From Dorea sp. 5-2 (GTDB lineage Bacteria; Bacillota; Clostridia; Lachnospirales; Lachnospiraceae), in contig NZ_KE159759.1 of the NCBI RefSeq assembly GCF_000403455.2, positions 221,229-285,228 of the forward strand: a stretch of DNA of 64,000 nucleotides, read 5' to 3'. Positions 50,824 to 59,600 of the stretch are shown in pieces. The translations under genes and the position numbers were made by a program. The notes beneath the pieces are model-generated. The model saw only the letters and a list, made by a program, of their open reading frames with translations, made no database searches and was not told where the DNA came from. Positions within the stretch are counted from its first letter, which is position 1. Each line of letters begins with the position of its first letter.

Positions 50824-51666
50824 CTACTCAAATGATCCTGCTTCTTCTCCACTGTCTTCTGTTCCTTCTTTCTCCATCATCTCTTTTGTCTCCAATGCAG
50901 TCCTCACGCGATCCGTTCCTAACTTAAAATAGGCATCGGTGACTTCAATCCCGACCGCCTCATATCCTTCTTCCACAGCCGCAAGGATAGTAGTCCCGGA
51001 ACCGGCAAAGGGATCTAAGATCCTGCCTCCCGGCTCACAGATCTGGATGACATCCTTCATCAACTGCAGTGGTTTCTCCGTCACATGGATCCGGTTCTGT
51101 GGATTCCCATACCGGAATACACCCGGCAGGCATGCTACCGGGCGGCTGATGGGCATTGGTCCGTTGCTGCCCCACACGATATATTCTGCCTGATGGCGGA
51201 ACCGCCCTTTGTGTGGCCGGGAGTTTCCCTTATCCCACACGGCAGTCCCTCTCCAGATCCACCCTGCCCACTGCATCGCATCCGTGATAGACGGATACTG
51301 CCTCCAATCGATAAACAGGCAGATGGGCGCGCCGCTAACACATGCTTTCCGCACATCGTACAGCCATTCCGCCATCCAGTGTGTCCATGACCTCTGGTCC
51401 TTATTATCCCCGTCAAAATCCGGCAGGGCATTCCACGGCTTCATGCTGCTGTACTTCTGGTTGGTCGTCCGGTTCCGCTCACTCTGCTTCGTACCTCCGG
51501 AAGCATAGGGCGGATCTGCGATGACTGCGTCAAAGATTCCGGGACGGAAGAATTTCGCAAGCTTCAGCGTATCCCCGTGCAGGATCCTCCACCGCCGGCC
51601 TCCTGCTGATTCCTCCGGATACATCCCATCCTTAAGAAGTTCCTCCAGTTTCAAAGTTTTTTCCAT
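50824..51666 (-). CDS. Beta-class DNA amino-methyltransferase (N6-adenine or N4-cytosine)
   Basis: The start at ATG 51666 has GAGAGG nine bases upstream. The 280-residue enzyme has motif IV DAVIADPPYASGG (Asp51) near the N-terminus and motif I DPFAGSGTTILAAVEEGYEA near the C-terminus. This order defines the beta group. DPPY favours N6-adenine over N4-cytosine. Residues in between would read the target sequence. No restriction enzyme is next to it, so it is a solitary methylase, probably shielding the element on entering new hosts. It is near MetK, which makes its cofactor. Confidence 0.85.
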   Translation of the reverse strand: MEKTLKLEELLKDGMYPEESAGGRRWRILHGDTLKLAKFFRPGIFDAVIADPPYASGGTKQSERNRTTNQKYSSMKPWNALPDFDGDNKDQRSWTHWMAEWLYDVRKACVSGAPICLFIDWRQYPSITDAMQWAGWIWRGTAVWDKGNSRPHKGRFRHQAEYIVWGSNGPMPISRPVACLPGVFRYGNPQNRIHVTEKPLQLMKDVIQICEPGGRILDPFAGSGTTILAAVEEGYEAVGIEVTDAYFKLGTDRVRTALETKEMMEKEGTEDSGEEAGSFE

Positions 51667-51798
51667 AGGCATCATCCTCTCTCTTATCTCATCTCTCTAA
51701 GTTTCCTTGTACTGTTCTTTCTTTTCGGGCCCGTTCTGGCGGCTTCAGCTTCCGTTCCTTCACCAGCACCGTCTGAAAATGCATATCTACTGTTAATC

Positions 51799-52593
51799 TC
51801 ACCTGCTGTCACCACTCCTTTTCTTCTGGTCTCTTTGTTCTGATTTCTGGATCTCCTGATCCTGCTCTTTTCTCGGCTCTTTCCTTCCTTTTTGAACCTG
51901 GGGACTTAATTCTGTCTCCACATATTCACTGATGATTGCCAATGCCCGGTAATAATCCCCTGCATTCCTCACCCGGTCGATCATTTCTTTCGCCTCTTGG
52001 GACTGTCCATCTCGAACTAACAGCTGCTTTGCCCTTGCCATGATTGCAAAGATATTTCCATCTCGTCCAAGCAGCTGCATCCGCGGCCGCTTATGGGTTT
52101 CCTCTACAGATGAATCCCTTTCAAACTCTGCTTCGTTCAAAAACCGGAACCCGTCAGGCTGCCAGAAATGTACATACAATTCCCCGCCGTCAACGGAAAT
52201 CTCCCTCTGCTCAAATCCTTCTCCCCATCCGTCGCTATATTGTCCACAGATATAATCTTTCAATTCAGATAATTCCTTTTCATCCAGAGGTTCACGAAGC
52301 TTTAATGTCGTACAGCCATACAAGGTATCTCCCCTGCTTTTTACGGATACCACCGCACTTTCTACCTTACGCTTTACTTCATTTTCCTCATGATAATATA
52401 CCATCAGATTGCATGGATCCCCTGCGGAAGAATCCAATCGATTTTCTTCCTCTGCCCGTTGCTGGATAGAGGCTTCATACTGCAAAAGGTCCCTGCCGTC
52501 AAACGGTTCCCCTTCCTCCAGGTTGGAATAATCCATGTCTTCTTCCCGCTCATCTGAGAAAAAATCTCCGGTCAGCGGAGACAAAAGTTCCAT
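51799..52593 (-). CDS. Element-associated protein, unknown function
   Basis: ATG 52593 is chosen; a TTG at 52602 is closer to the ribosome site GGGAAGG. The protein has about 264 residues. The N-terminal 60 are acidic. The middle has VKSRGDTLYGCTTLKLREPL, DYICGQYSDGWGEGFEQREI and ELYVHFWQPDGFRFLNEAEF, a beta-rich domain. MIDRVRNAGDYYRALAIISE then forms a helical end with a charged tail. The LYVHFWQ phrase is frequent in element proteins of gut clostridia, but no function is known to me. Confidence 0.6.
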   Translation of the reverse strand: MELLSPLTGDFFSDEREEDMDYSNLEEGEPFDGRDLLQYEASIQQRAEEENRLDSSAGDPCNLMVYYHEENEVKRKVESAVVSVKSRGDTLYGCTTLKLREPLDEKELSELKDYICGQYSDGWGEGFEQREISVDGGELYVHFWQPDGFRFLNEAEFERDSSVEETHKRPRMQLLGRDGNIFAIMARAKQLLVRDGQSQEAKEMIDRVRNAGDYYRALAIISEYVETELSPQVQKGRKEPRKEQDQEIQKSEQRDQKKRSGDSR

Positions 52594-52666
52594 TTCTATC
52601 AATCTTCCTTCCCACCTGCCTTTCTACTTATTTTTATCCCCTGCTTCTCTTTTGATCCTATGCCGC

Positions 52667-53641
52667 TTATCTCCCCCGTCCATATTTCTGCCTTATCTCT
52701 CTCTTCTTCTCTGCTTCCTGCCGCGCCAGATCTCCGTAGTCTGCTCCTTCTATCTGCGGCAGATTTTCTATGATATGATAGCGTTCCTGATATACCTGTT
52801 TCATCTGCCCGCATGCCCACCTTCCGGCAAAATCATTGTCTGTGCAGATCTCAATCTCCCGGATTCCCGGATGCTCTGACAGAAAATATTCCAGCGCCTG
52901 CGGAGCCTTTCCCTCTTTCCTTGGCTCCCCTTCCTTGGGCGCACTGATCCCGCCAAGCGCCAATCGGTACTTTTCTGCCGTTCCTCCCTCCAATGTCATA
53001 TGCGCAAGGGCGTCAATGCAGGCTTCATACACAGCCACCCGGATGCTCTCCCGATTTGGAGGGACACAGAATGCATATTTCTTATCACTTCCCGCCTGCT
53101 CTATCCGAAATGATTTCCCATTTCTGTCATAGATTCCCCGTAAAAATGCATACTTGGGCATCCCTTCCGTATCTTTGCCAACAAAAACAGCGTTGTGATA
53201 AGGCGCGCTTTCATACAAAAGCCCGGACTGCCTGCAGTACCGTATCACCTCATCGCTGATCCCGCGTTGGTTCAGATACTCCTGCACCCGTCTGCAGTTA
53301 CAGTATCTTTCCGGAAGCGCAAATGGTTTCGATTCTTTTTCTTTTGGCATCGGAGGAATATAAGCAGGATCCTCCCGAAGCAGCCGTTCTACCGCCTCCT
53401 TAAAGTCCATGCCGTCCACCCTTACCAGGAAATTTAACGCACTGATCCCGCCGATATCTCTGGACTTCCAGTGCCACTGGCTGGTAATGCCGTTGATCTT
53501 GAAACTGTCATGGTCCGTCAGTTCCCATTCATTTCTTGCCGTGGATTTCTTCAGGCGGTATGGCTGGTATCTCTGGAGATACTCCATCGCAGTCATCCGC
53601 CGTGCCGCTTCCATCTGTTCCCCGTTGTACCAGGGCATCAC
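52667..53641 (-). CDS. TOPRIM/DUF3991 primase-like protein
   Basis: A 324-residue protein with GTG start at 53641 or ATG at 53638, overlapping the MetK stop codon. The N-terminal half (MTAMEYLQRYQPYRLKKSTA, then SFKINGITSQWHWKSRDIGG) is the DUF3991-type zinc-free primase region. The C-terminal TOPRIM fold has VAVYEACIDALAHM (catalytic Glu) and EICTDNDFAGRWACGQM (the DxD pair). It probably primes the complementary strand of transferred DNA. The layout differs from classical DnaG by the lack of a zinc finger with paired Cys. Confidence 0.82.
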   Translation of the reverse strand: MMPWYNGEQMEAARRMTAMEYLQRYQPYRLKKSTARNEWELTDHDSFKINGITSQWHWKSRDIGGISALNFLVRVDGMDFKEAVERLLREDPAYIPPMPKEKESKPFALPERYCNCRRVQEYLNQRGISDEVIRYCRQSGLLYESAPYHNAVFVGKDTEGMPKYAFLRGIYDRNGKSFRIEQAGSDKKYAFCVPPNRESIRVAVYEACIDALAHMTLEGGTAEKYRLALGGISAPKEGEPRKEGKAPQALEYFLSEHPGIREIEICTDNDFAGRWACGQMKQVYQERYHIIENLPQIEGADYGDLARQEAEKKREIRQKYGRGR

Positions 53642-54798
53642 ATCACCGCATTTCTCAGTTCTTCTGTCTTATCGGTTCTCTCCCATGGGAATTCCTTCCT
53701 GCCATAATGCCCGTATACGGCAGTCCTCTGGAAGATGGGACGTTTCAGCCGGAAGGTATCGCAGATCTGCTTTGGTGACAACCCAAACACCAGCGGGATT
53801 GCCGCCGCCAGACAGTCATCGGCACACACTCTTCCGGTTCCAAATGTATCTACCTGCACCATGACCGGTTCTGCCCTGCCAATGGCATAGGCAAGGGATA
53901 CCTGGCATCTGTCGGCAAGATTCGCAGCCACCAGATTTTTTGCAATATAACGCGCCATGTATGCCCCGGATCGGTCCACCTTGGAGCAGTCCTTTCCGGA
54001 AAATGCACCGCCTCCATGGGGAACCATACTGCCGTAGGAATCCACCATCAGCTTCCTCCCGGTAACTCCGGTATCCGCATCGAATCCGCCGCACACAAAT
54101 CTGCCGGACGGATTGATATACATCTTGGTATCCTCATCTGCCGGGAGGGGGCGCAATGCCGGAAGCAGCACTTTGTTCCGAATCTCCTGCTCCAACTTTC
54201 TCAGGTTCTTATCCCCGGCATGCTGGCAGGACACAATCACACTTTCCACCCGCAGCGGCTTTCCATCCTCGTATTCCACGGTCACCTGCGCTTTCCCATC
54301 CGGCAGAATCCCTTTGATATATCCACTGCGCCTGCAGGCAGACAGCTCCCGCACAATCCGGTGTGCCAGCACAGCCGGCATAGGCATCAGCTGTGCCGTC
54401 TCATTGCAGGCATACCCGATCATCACACCCTGGTCTCCGGCGCCATTCTCCCCGGCTTCCGATTCCTTAGACATCCCTTTTCCTTTTTCCTGTGGGTGAT
54501 CCACTGCCCTGGCAATGTCCGGACTCTGCTTATGGATCTGCACATCGATATGGATATCCTCTGCCTGATACCCGGTATCCTCAAGGATCTTTTTCACAAT
54601 CTCCGGTACATATGGCTCATGCTTACTGGTGATCTCTCCTGCCACCACCAAATGACCTCTCGTTGCCAATACCTCGCAGGCCGCCCTGGATTCACTGTCC
54701 TCCTTCAGACATTCATCCAAAACGGCGTCTGCAATCTGATCGCACAACTTATCCGGATGCCCTTCTGTTACTGATTCTGCCGTATAAAATCGTCTCAT
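53638..54798 (-). CDS. metK: S-adenosylmethionine synthetase
   Basis: A complete 386-residue MAT enzyme: ESVTEGHPDKLCDQIADAVL (ATP site), GAGDQGVMIGYACNET (hexapeptide region), GGGAFSGKDCSKVDRSGAYM (P-loop-like). All conserved lysines and aspartates in these motifs are visible. It makes AdoMet from methionine and ATP in the cytosol. A metabolic core enzyme on a conjugative element is unusual. Here it lies among two DNA methyltransferases and a radical SAM enzyme, all users of AdoMet. It is translationally coupled to the TOPRIM gene (4-base overlap). Confidence 0.95.
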   Translation of the reverse strand: MRRFYTAESVTEGHPDKLCDQIADAVLDECLKEDSESRAACEVLATRGHLVVAGEITSKHEPYVPEIVKKILEDTGYQAEDIHIDVQIHKQSPDIARAVDHPQEKGKGMSKESEAGENGAGDQGVMIGYACNETAQLMPMPAVLAHRIVRELSACRRSGYIKGILPDGKAQVTVEYEDGKPLRVESVIVSCQHAGDKNLRKLEQEIRNKVLLPALRPLPADEDTKMYINPSGRFVCGGFDADTGVTGRKLMVDSYGSMVPHGGGAFSGKDCSKVDRSGAYMARYIAKNLVAANLADRCQVSLAYAIGRAEPVMVQVDTFGTGRVCADDCLAAAIPLVFGLSPKQICDTFRLKRPIFQRTAVYGHYGRKEFPWERTDKTEELRNAVM

Positions 54799-54827
54799 CT
54801 CTTAACCTTCCTTTCAAATTCAAAAAA

Positions 54828-54866
54828 GGCACAGGATGCATCCATGAGCTGGATATAACCTGTGCC
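54828..54866 (-). terminator. Intrinsic terminator in the metK leader
   Basis: GGCACAGG (54828-54835) pairs with CCTGTGCC (54859-54866), with ATCCA/TGGAT pairing inside. On the minus strand six U follow, ending 24 bases before the metK start codon. A second small hairpin (CCTGCC-TTT-GGCAGG, 54898-54912) lies upstream. It could be a terminator for the 54958 gene or an attenuator for metK. It does not look like a SAM-I riboswitch. Confidence 0.7.
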
Positions 54867-54957
54867 TGTTTTATTCTATATTCAGTTTTACTGTTAACCT
54901 GCCTTTGGCAGGCTTTCTATCTATGGGATAAACACCAACTCGGTAAACTGCCTGTTA

Positions 54958-55323
54958 TCATTCACCCATAAGAATCTCTTCCGCAAGTTGCTGATACTGT
55001 GGGAACTGCTCGATATAAGGCTGGTATCTTCTCCTGATTTCCGCCCGCTCCAACGGATCGGCATTCTTCCTATCATGGTCATTCCCGGTATACTCCAACA
55101 CATCATTGGCAATCTCACAAAAAAGCTCTTCACACAGCATTTCCCCATCCTCAATGATTACCGGCGCCAATGGGATACTTCTACTGGAAACGCTGATCTT
55201 CAACAAAATATATCCAATCTTGTCCGACCAGACTAATTCCAGGTATTCACTGTCTCTTAAGTAATCCCCAAATGCTGTAACCATTTCTTCTAATTCTTTT
55301 TTCTGTTCCTTCGTATATAACAT
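54958..55323 (-). CDS. Small element protein, unknown function
   Basis: ATG 55323 has GGAGG seven bases upstream; the longer frame to 55458 has no ribosome site. The 121-residue soluble protein reads MLYTKEQKKELEEMVTAFGD, then YLELVWSDKIGYILLKISVS and SIPLAPVIIEDGEMLCEELF. It is acidic and probably alpha/beta. Similar proteins appear near MetK in elements of this type, but no family name can be given. Region 55324-55743 beyond it is non-coding repeats. Confidence 0.6.
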   Translation of the reverse strand: MLYTKEQKKELEEMVTAFGDYLRDSEYLELVWSDKIGYILLKISVSSRSIPLAPVIIEDGEMLCEELFCEIANDVLEYTGNDHDRKNADPLERAEIRRRYQPYIEQFPQYQQLAEEILMGE

Positions 55324-55492
55324 ATGCTTTCCTCCTGCCGCTGACTGATTTTTGATATGCCAGCTGTACAAAGAGATTTTACCATAATTAAGAACAGAAC
55401 TGTCATTAAAGCACAATGCTCGTAATGCCATAGCATATTTCAGCGCTTCTTTTTTCACTACCTCTTACCTTCTGACGCACTGTGCCACACCA

Positions 55493-55870
55493 TGTTCTGG
55501 GAACCTCTGGTTTCGAACACTTCCGGGATATGCCACAGAGCGTTGCGAAATGTTCCGCAAACCTCCTGTTTTGAACACTTCTTCCCTTCTCTCCCTGATT
55601 TGATACGCGAGGATTGACGAAAGATGTTCCGCAAACCTCCTGTTTTGAACACTTCTTCCCTTCTTCTCCCTGGTTTGATACGCGGAGAATGACGAAAGAT
55701 GTTCCGCAAACCGCCTGTTTCGAACACTTCTCCTGATTCTGCTCTAAATCCGTCCACACTGGTACCACACCTGCAATTTCCCCGAATTACAGCACATTGA
55801 TGCCGCACCATTCCTGCCACCATCGACGCAGAGTGTCACAAATTGTTCGACAAAACGGTCGTTTCGAACA
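55493..55870. repeat. Five 27-base inverted-repeat units
   Basis: TGTTC-N17-GAACA occurs at 55493-55519, 55551-55577, 55625-55651, 55700-55726 and 55844-55870, always exactly 27 bases. Unit starts are 58, 74, 75 and 144 bases apart. The inner bases are also partly inverted (e.g. GCAAA and TGTTT arms). Spacers between units 2, 3 and 4 are near-identical. The array overlaps the end of the sortase gene. The shape (two 11-base arms around 5 bases) resembles a recombinase core or protein-binding site. The function is unknown. Confidence 0.8.
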
Positions 55871-56691
55871 CTTCCTCCGGACGTCCTGACTCCTGCCTGA
55901 TCTGCCATGCCGATTTTTACCGCCACAATGATATTCCTGGCATCCTTCCACTCATAGGAACAGGTCACCAGTGTCAACACCTGATCTGTTTCCATCACTG
56001 CCGCATCTTCTCCCGTTTCAAACATTCCCAGCACTTTCGCCTGAATCACGTAATCCTGCAGTCCTCCTGCCTCTGAAAAGTCAGCCTGCTGGAAGGGAAA
56101 CATCCTGACATCTGCCTTCATCACCGACACAATCCGATACTCCGCAACCTCTTCCATCGTCTGAAAGAAGATTCCGGCGTGTTCCTTACAGTACCCTGCG
56201 TCCGTAAACTTATCCAGATTCCCGAACATCTCCCCGCTGTTCATGTTATGCCCATAGATAATGAGATTTGGACTTTCAGACACCTGGCAATTCCACTGCA
56301 GGAACAGGCTGCCGTTCGCATCCCATTCTCCTTGGTAATTCCGCTTCAGATAATACTCCGGGCTGTCTTCCCCGCTTTGAAGCACAGGGTAATCGATATT
56401 CGTACCGGGAATCGTAAGCCATCCCTGGACACCCGGATACTTTTCCCGAAGAGCAGCAAGATCCACGGACGGGATTCCTTTTTCTTTTCCAGCCGGTGGG
56501 CGTTCTTTGGAAGAGGCAGAGCCTCCCGGAGGTAGATTTTCCTCCGGGAACTCATCCTTCAATCGTTCTGCCGCTTCCCGGTTCTTCATTGGCATATACA
56601 CCATCTGATAAAATAAGAGCCCGGTACTGATACAAAATACCAACACCAGGACTGCCTGCCAAAACCGATATTTATTCACAATCTTCTTCAT
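55744..56691 (-). CDS. srtB: Class B sortase with extended C-terminus
   Basis: ATG 56691 follows AGGA and is preferred over 56751, giving 315 residues. A signal-anchor helix is at 10-33. The sortase domain has the catalytic triad His148 (YGHNM), Cys244 (TLVTCSYEW) and Arg252 (DARNIIV). The class B pattern TLVTCSYE-R is clear. The domain should end near residue 262. About 50 further residues (SVRNDRFVEQFVTLCV onwards) are read from the repeat array and look accidental. It overlaps the surface-protein gene by 20 bases and is its natural enzyme. Confidence 0.88.
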   Translation of the reverse strand: MKKIVNKYRFWQAVLVLVFCISTGLLFYQMVYMPMKNREAAERLKDEFPEENLPPGGSASSKERPPAGKEKGIPSVDLAALREKYPGVQGWLTIPGTNIDYPVLQSGEDSPEYYLKRNYQGEWDANGSLFLQWNCQVSESPNLIIYGHNMNSGEMFGNLDKFTDAGYCKEHAGIFFQTMEEVAEYRIVSVMKADVRMFPFQQADFSEAGGLQDYVIQAKVLGMFETGEDAAVMETDQVLTLVTCSYEWKDARNIIVAVKIGMADQAGVRTSGGSVRNDRFVEQFVTLCVDGGRNGAASMCCNSGKLQVWYQCGRI

Positions 56692-59600
56692 TGTCCGATC
56701 CTGCGGATACTTCCATCCTTTCCGCATCTGATTCCTCTGCATCTTCCACATCCCTGCCTGCCATCTGCCTATCCCGGCGCTTCTTCGCCGTTACCACAAC
56801 AAAGAAGAGCACCGCTCCGATACTGACTGCCGCAAGCGCCATCGGAAGCCACGGCAGGTCTCCGGTCTTTGGTACAGCCGGCGCTTCCTCAGCTGGCTGG
56901 TTCTTCACCTCCAGTGTCACCACGATATGATTATCCGTCTGGTTTTCCAGTTCGAATCTGACCGGATGTACCGTATCATCCAATACATATCCTTCCGGCG
57001 CTTTCGTTTCCACACATTCATATTCAAATAATTCCCGGAGACCTTCTGTGCCGTAAGTACCGATCAGCAAATCGCTGCTCTCTGCCTTTCCCCCGGCATC
57101 GGTCACCAAGGTTTCCATAGTCATGCCTGTGGTCTTATTGCGGATCTCAAACTCTGCTCCTGCCAGCGCCTTTCCGTTTTCCCCGTCCGTCTTCCTGAGC
57201 ATGATCTTCCCATACAGATAATCGTCTTTCATCTCTGCTTTCTGCACTTCCATCGTATCTTCCAACGTAAACTTCACTTCTTCCGCCACGATATATCCAT
57301 CCGGCGCGCTGATCTCGCGGAGTGTCAGTTCCTCTCCCACCGGGAGTTTCTCCACACGGTGCGGTTTTCCGTCCGTCACCCATTCCTCCAACACCTTCCC
57401 GTCCGGATCCAGGATCTGTAGCGTAGCGCCTGGGATCTCTTCCCCAGTGGTCAGGTCTGTCTTGGAGATGTCGATCCTGGAATATTCATCCTCCATCTCC
57501 ACCTCTGCAACACTGCCGTCTTCCAATACTTCAAAGGTTACATCTGCTGCGGACACATAGCCGTCCTCATACGGGGCAAGTTCTTCGTGCAGGATATAGG
57601 TTCCTTCCGGCAGGCCGTAAACCACATGCGGCTCTTCGGTACTGGTCCATTCTTCCACCACATTGCCGTCTCCATCTAAGATCTGCAGCTTTGCTCCCGG
57701 AAGTTCCTCTCCGGTTGTGGCATCCTTCTTTGTGAAATGGGATTCTGTCGGCTGGTTCTCTACTTCCTGTTCAAATGCCAGCACCTTCGTATCCTGATCT
57801 GTATATACCACTTCAAACTCCCACACTTCCTCACTGGGAAGATATCCCGGCAGACGCTGTTCTTCCTTCACATAATAGCTTCCATGGTACAAGTCGCTGT
57901 CAAATGTGACGGTTCCCTTTGCATCCGTAGCCTTGGTCTCTAACAATGTATCCTTAGAAACCAGAACCTTCCCCTGATTGGATATGATATCTTCTCCGGC
58001 ATATAAGCCAAAAATGACACCTTCAAGATTCTCTCCGGATACAGTATCCTTCTTCCTTACAGTTACTTCTACCCTCTGCCGTTCGTTTTTATAAGCAACT
58101 CCCTCATATACCACTGCCTGTGTATCCTCTTTTGCAGTTAACGTAAACTCTTTGACCTCCGTATTCAATACAAAATGCTCTCCTGCTCTCGTCTCCTTCA
58201 GGTAATAAGAACCTAACGGCAGGTTATTTACCACCGCTTTTCCTTCCGCATCCGTAGTAAGCTCTGCCACCAGGTCATCCTTGCCATAACGGACGATCCG
58301 GTTCCCATTTTCATCCTTTGCGCCATCCGGCGAATAAATAGTCTCCTTCGCATGGAGTTCAAACCCTGCGCCCTCAACACCGGCTTCCTCATATTCAAAT
58401 CTACGGAAGATCCCTGTTGTCTCAGTTCCCATAATCGTATCTTTGAGATCTGTGAATACTGCTTTCACTTTTTCCAATATAGAGCCTTCCTGCACCTTTA
58501 CCAGCTGTTCCCCGGTCTTTGTCAGAGTGAGGCTCCCCACCTGCTCATCATTGGACTGATCCACCTCCACAATGGCATCCCCGGTATCCGGATCAATCTG
58601 GTGTGCTGTATTGGAAGTAATGGCAATCTCGATTACTTCAGACGGCGCTTCTTTATATTCTCCGCTGCCTGTGATAGTTCCGGCAGAGCGCGTTTTCCTA
58701 CCGTCATACAGGACTTCCTCACTGCCCTGCTTCACAAAACCTTCCGGGGCCTCTGTCTCTTCGATCCGGTAGGTCGACGCTTTCAGTTCTTCCGGCGTTA
58801 CCAGATACCCGTCCTCATTGGTGGTAAATATGCTGACCTTTTCCTTCTTCGGATACTGGATCACCTGCTCTACATAGGCTTTCTTCTTGCAGTCATAAAT
58901 CTTATAACAGGTTCCCGCTTTCAGCACGGTATTCCCAGTCTGTGCATCCTTCTTTACGATCTTCATCAGGAATTCAAAGGGGCGGTCGTCGAACACCCGC
59001 CACTGCATCGGTTCCCGGCTGTCCTCATCAATCTTTACAAGAAATGGTTCCACTTCCTTCAGATTCTCCGGCACCCTGCTTTCCTTCACCACATAGAGTC
59101 CATAAGGGAGTTCCGGGCTGACCGCATATCCTCTGGAATCCGTGACAAGTTCCGGAACAGGGACTGTCTTTCCGTTTTCATAGGTGACTGCCACATTCTC
59201 GCTGCTAAAATCATAATCCCTGAAATCTGCCGCTGTAAATGTATTCCCGTCTGCCGGCTTCAGTTTCCCGCTTTTTACTCTGGACAGGCTGCTGACAAGA
59301 TATACTTTGAATCCTGCTCCTGCCACCAGATCTGCCTCCGTCTGCTCTCCGTCCTCGCTGACTTTGATCATCTGAAATGCACGTTTCTTAACCTGCTCTG
59401 CGACCGTCAGGCTGCAGCTAACCTCTGCCTGATCCTGTCCTTCATAGGCGAACTCCACATCATACTGTGTGGTATCCAGCAAATAACCTTCCGGCGCTGT
59501 GATTTCTTTTACAAACATTTTCCCAAGGTACAAATCCGTAAACTCAAGGGTTCCGTCTTTCTTAACCGTCTCCTGGGCAATCAGGCTCCCTCTCCGGTGG

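Noticed and set aside
51667..51798. Small minus-strand frames between methylase and the 51799 gene
   Set aside because: Two short frames in different registers are equally plausible and neither has a well-spaced ribosome site or known pattern.
54799..54957. SAM riboswitch in the metK leader
   Set aside because: The leader is short and shows a plain terminator and one small hairpin. I could not find the SAM-I four-way junction or other known SAM motif.
55406..55823. Two overlapping frames with repeated words (KCSKQEVCGT, VFKTGGLRN)
   Set aside because: The repetition comes from the 27-base DNA units and their spacers and appears in several frames. No ribosome site. Treated as repeats.
55493..55870. 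Possible CRISPR array
   Set aside because: Units are inverted repeats with variable interior, spacers are partly identical to each other, and no cas genes are near.
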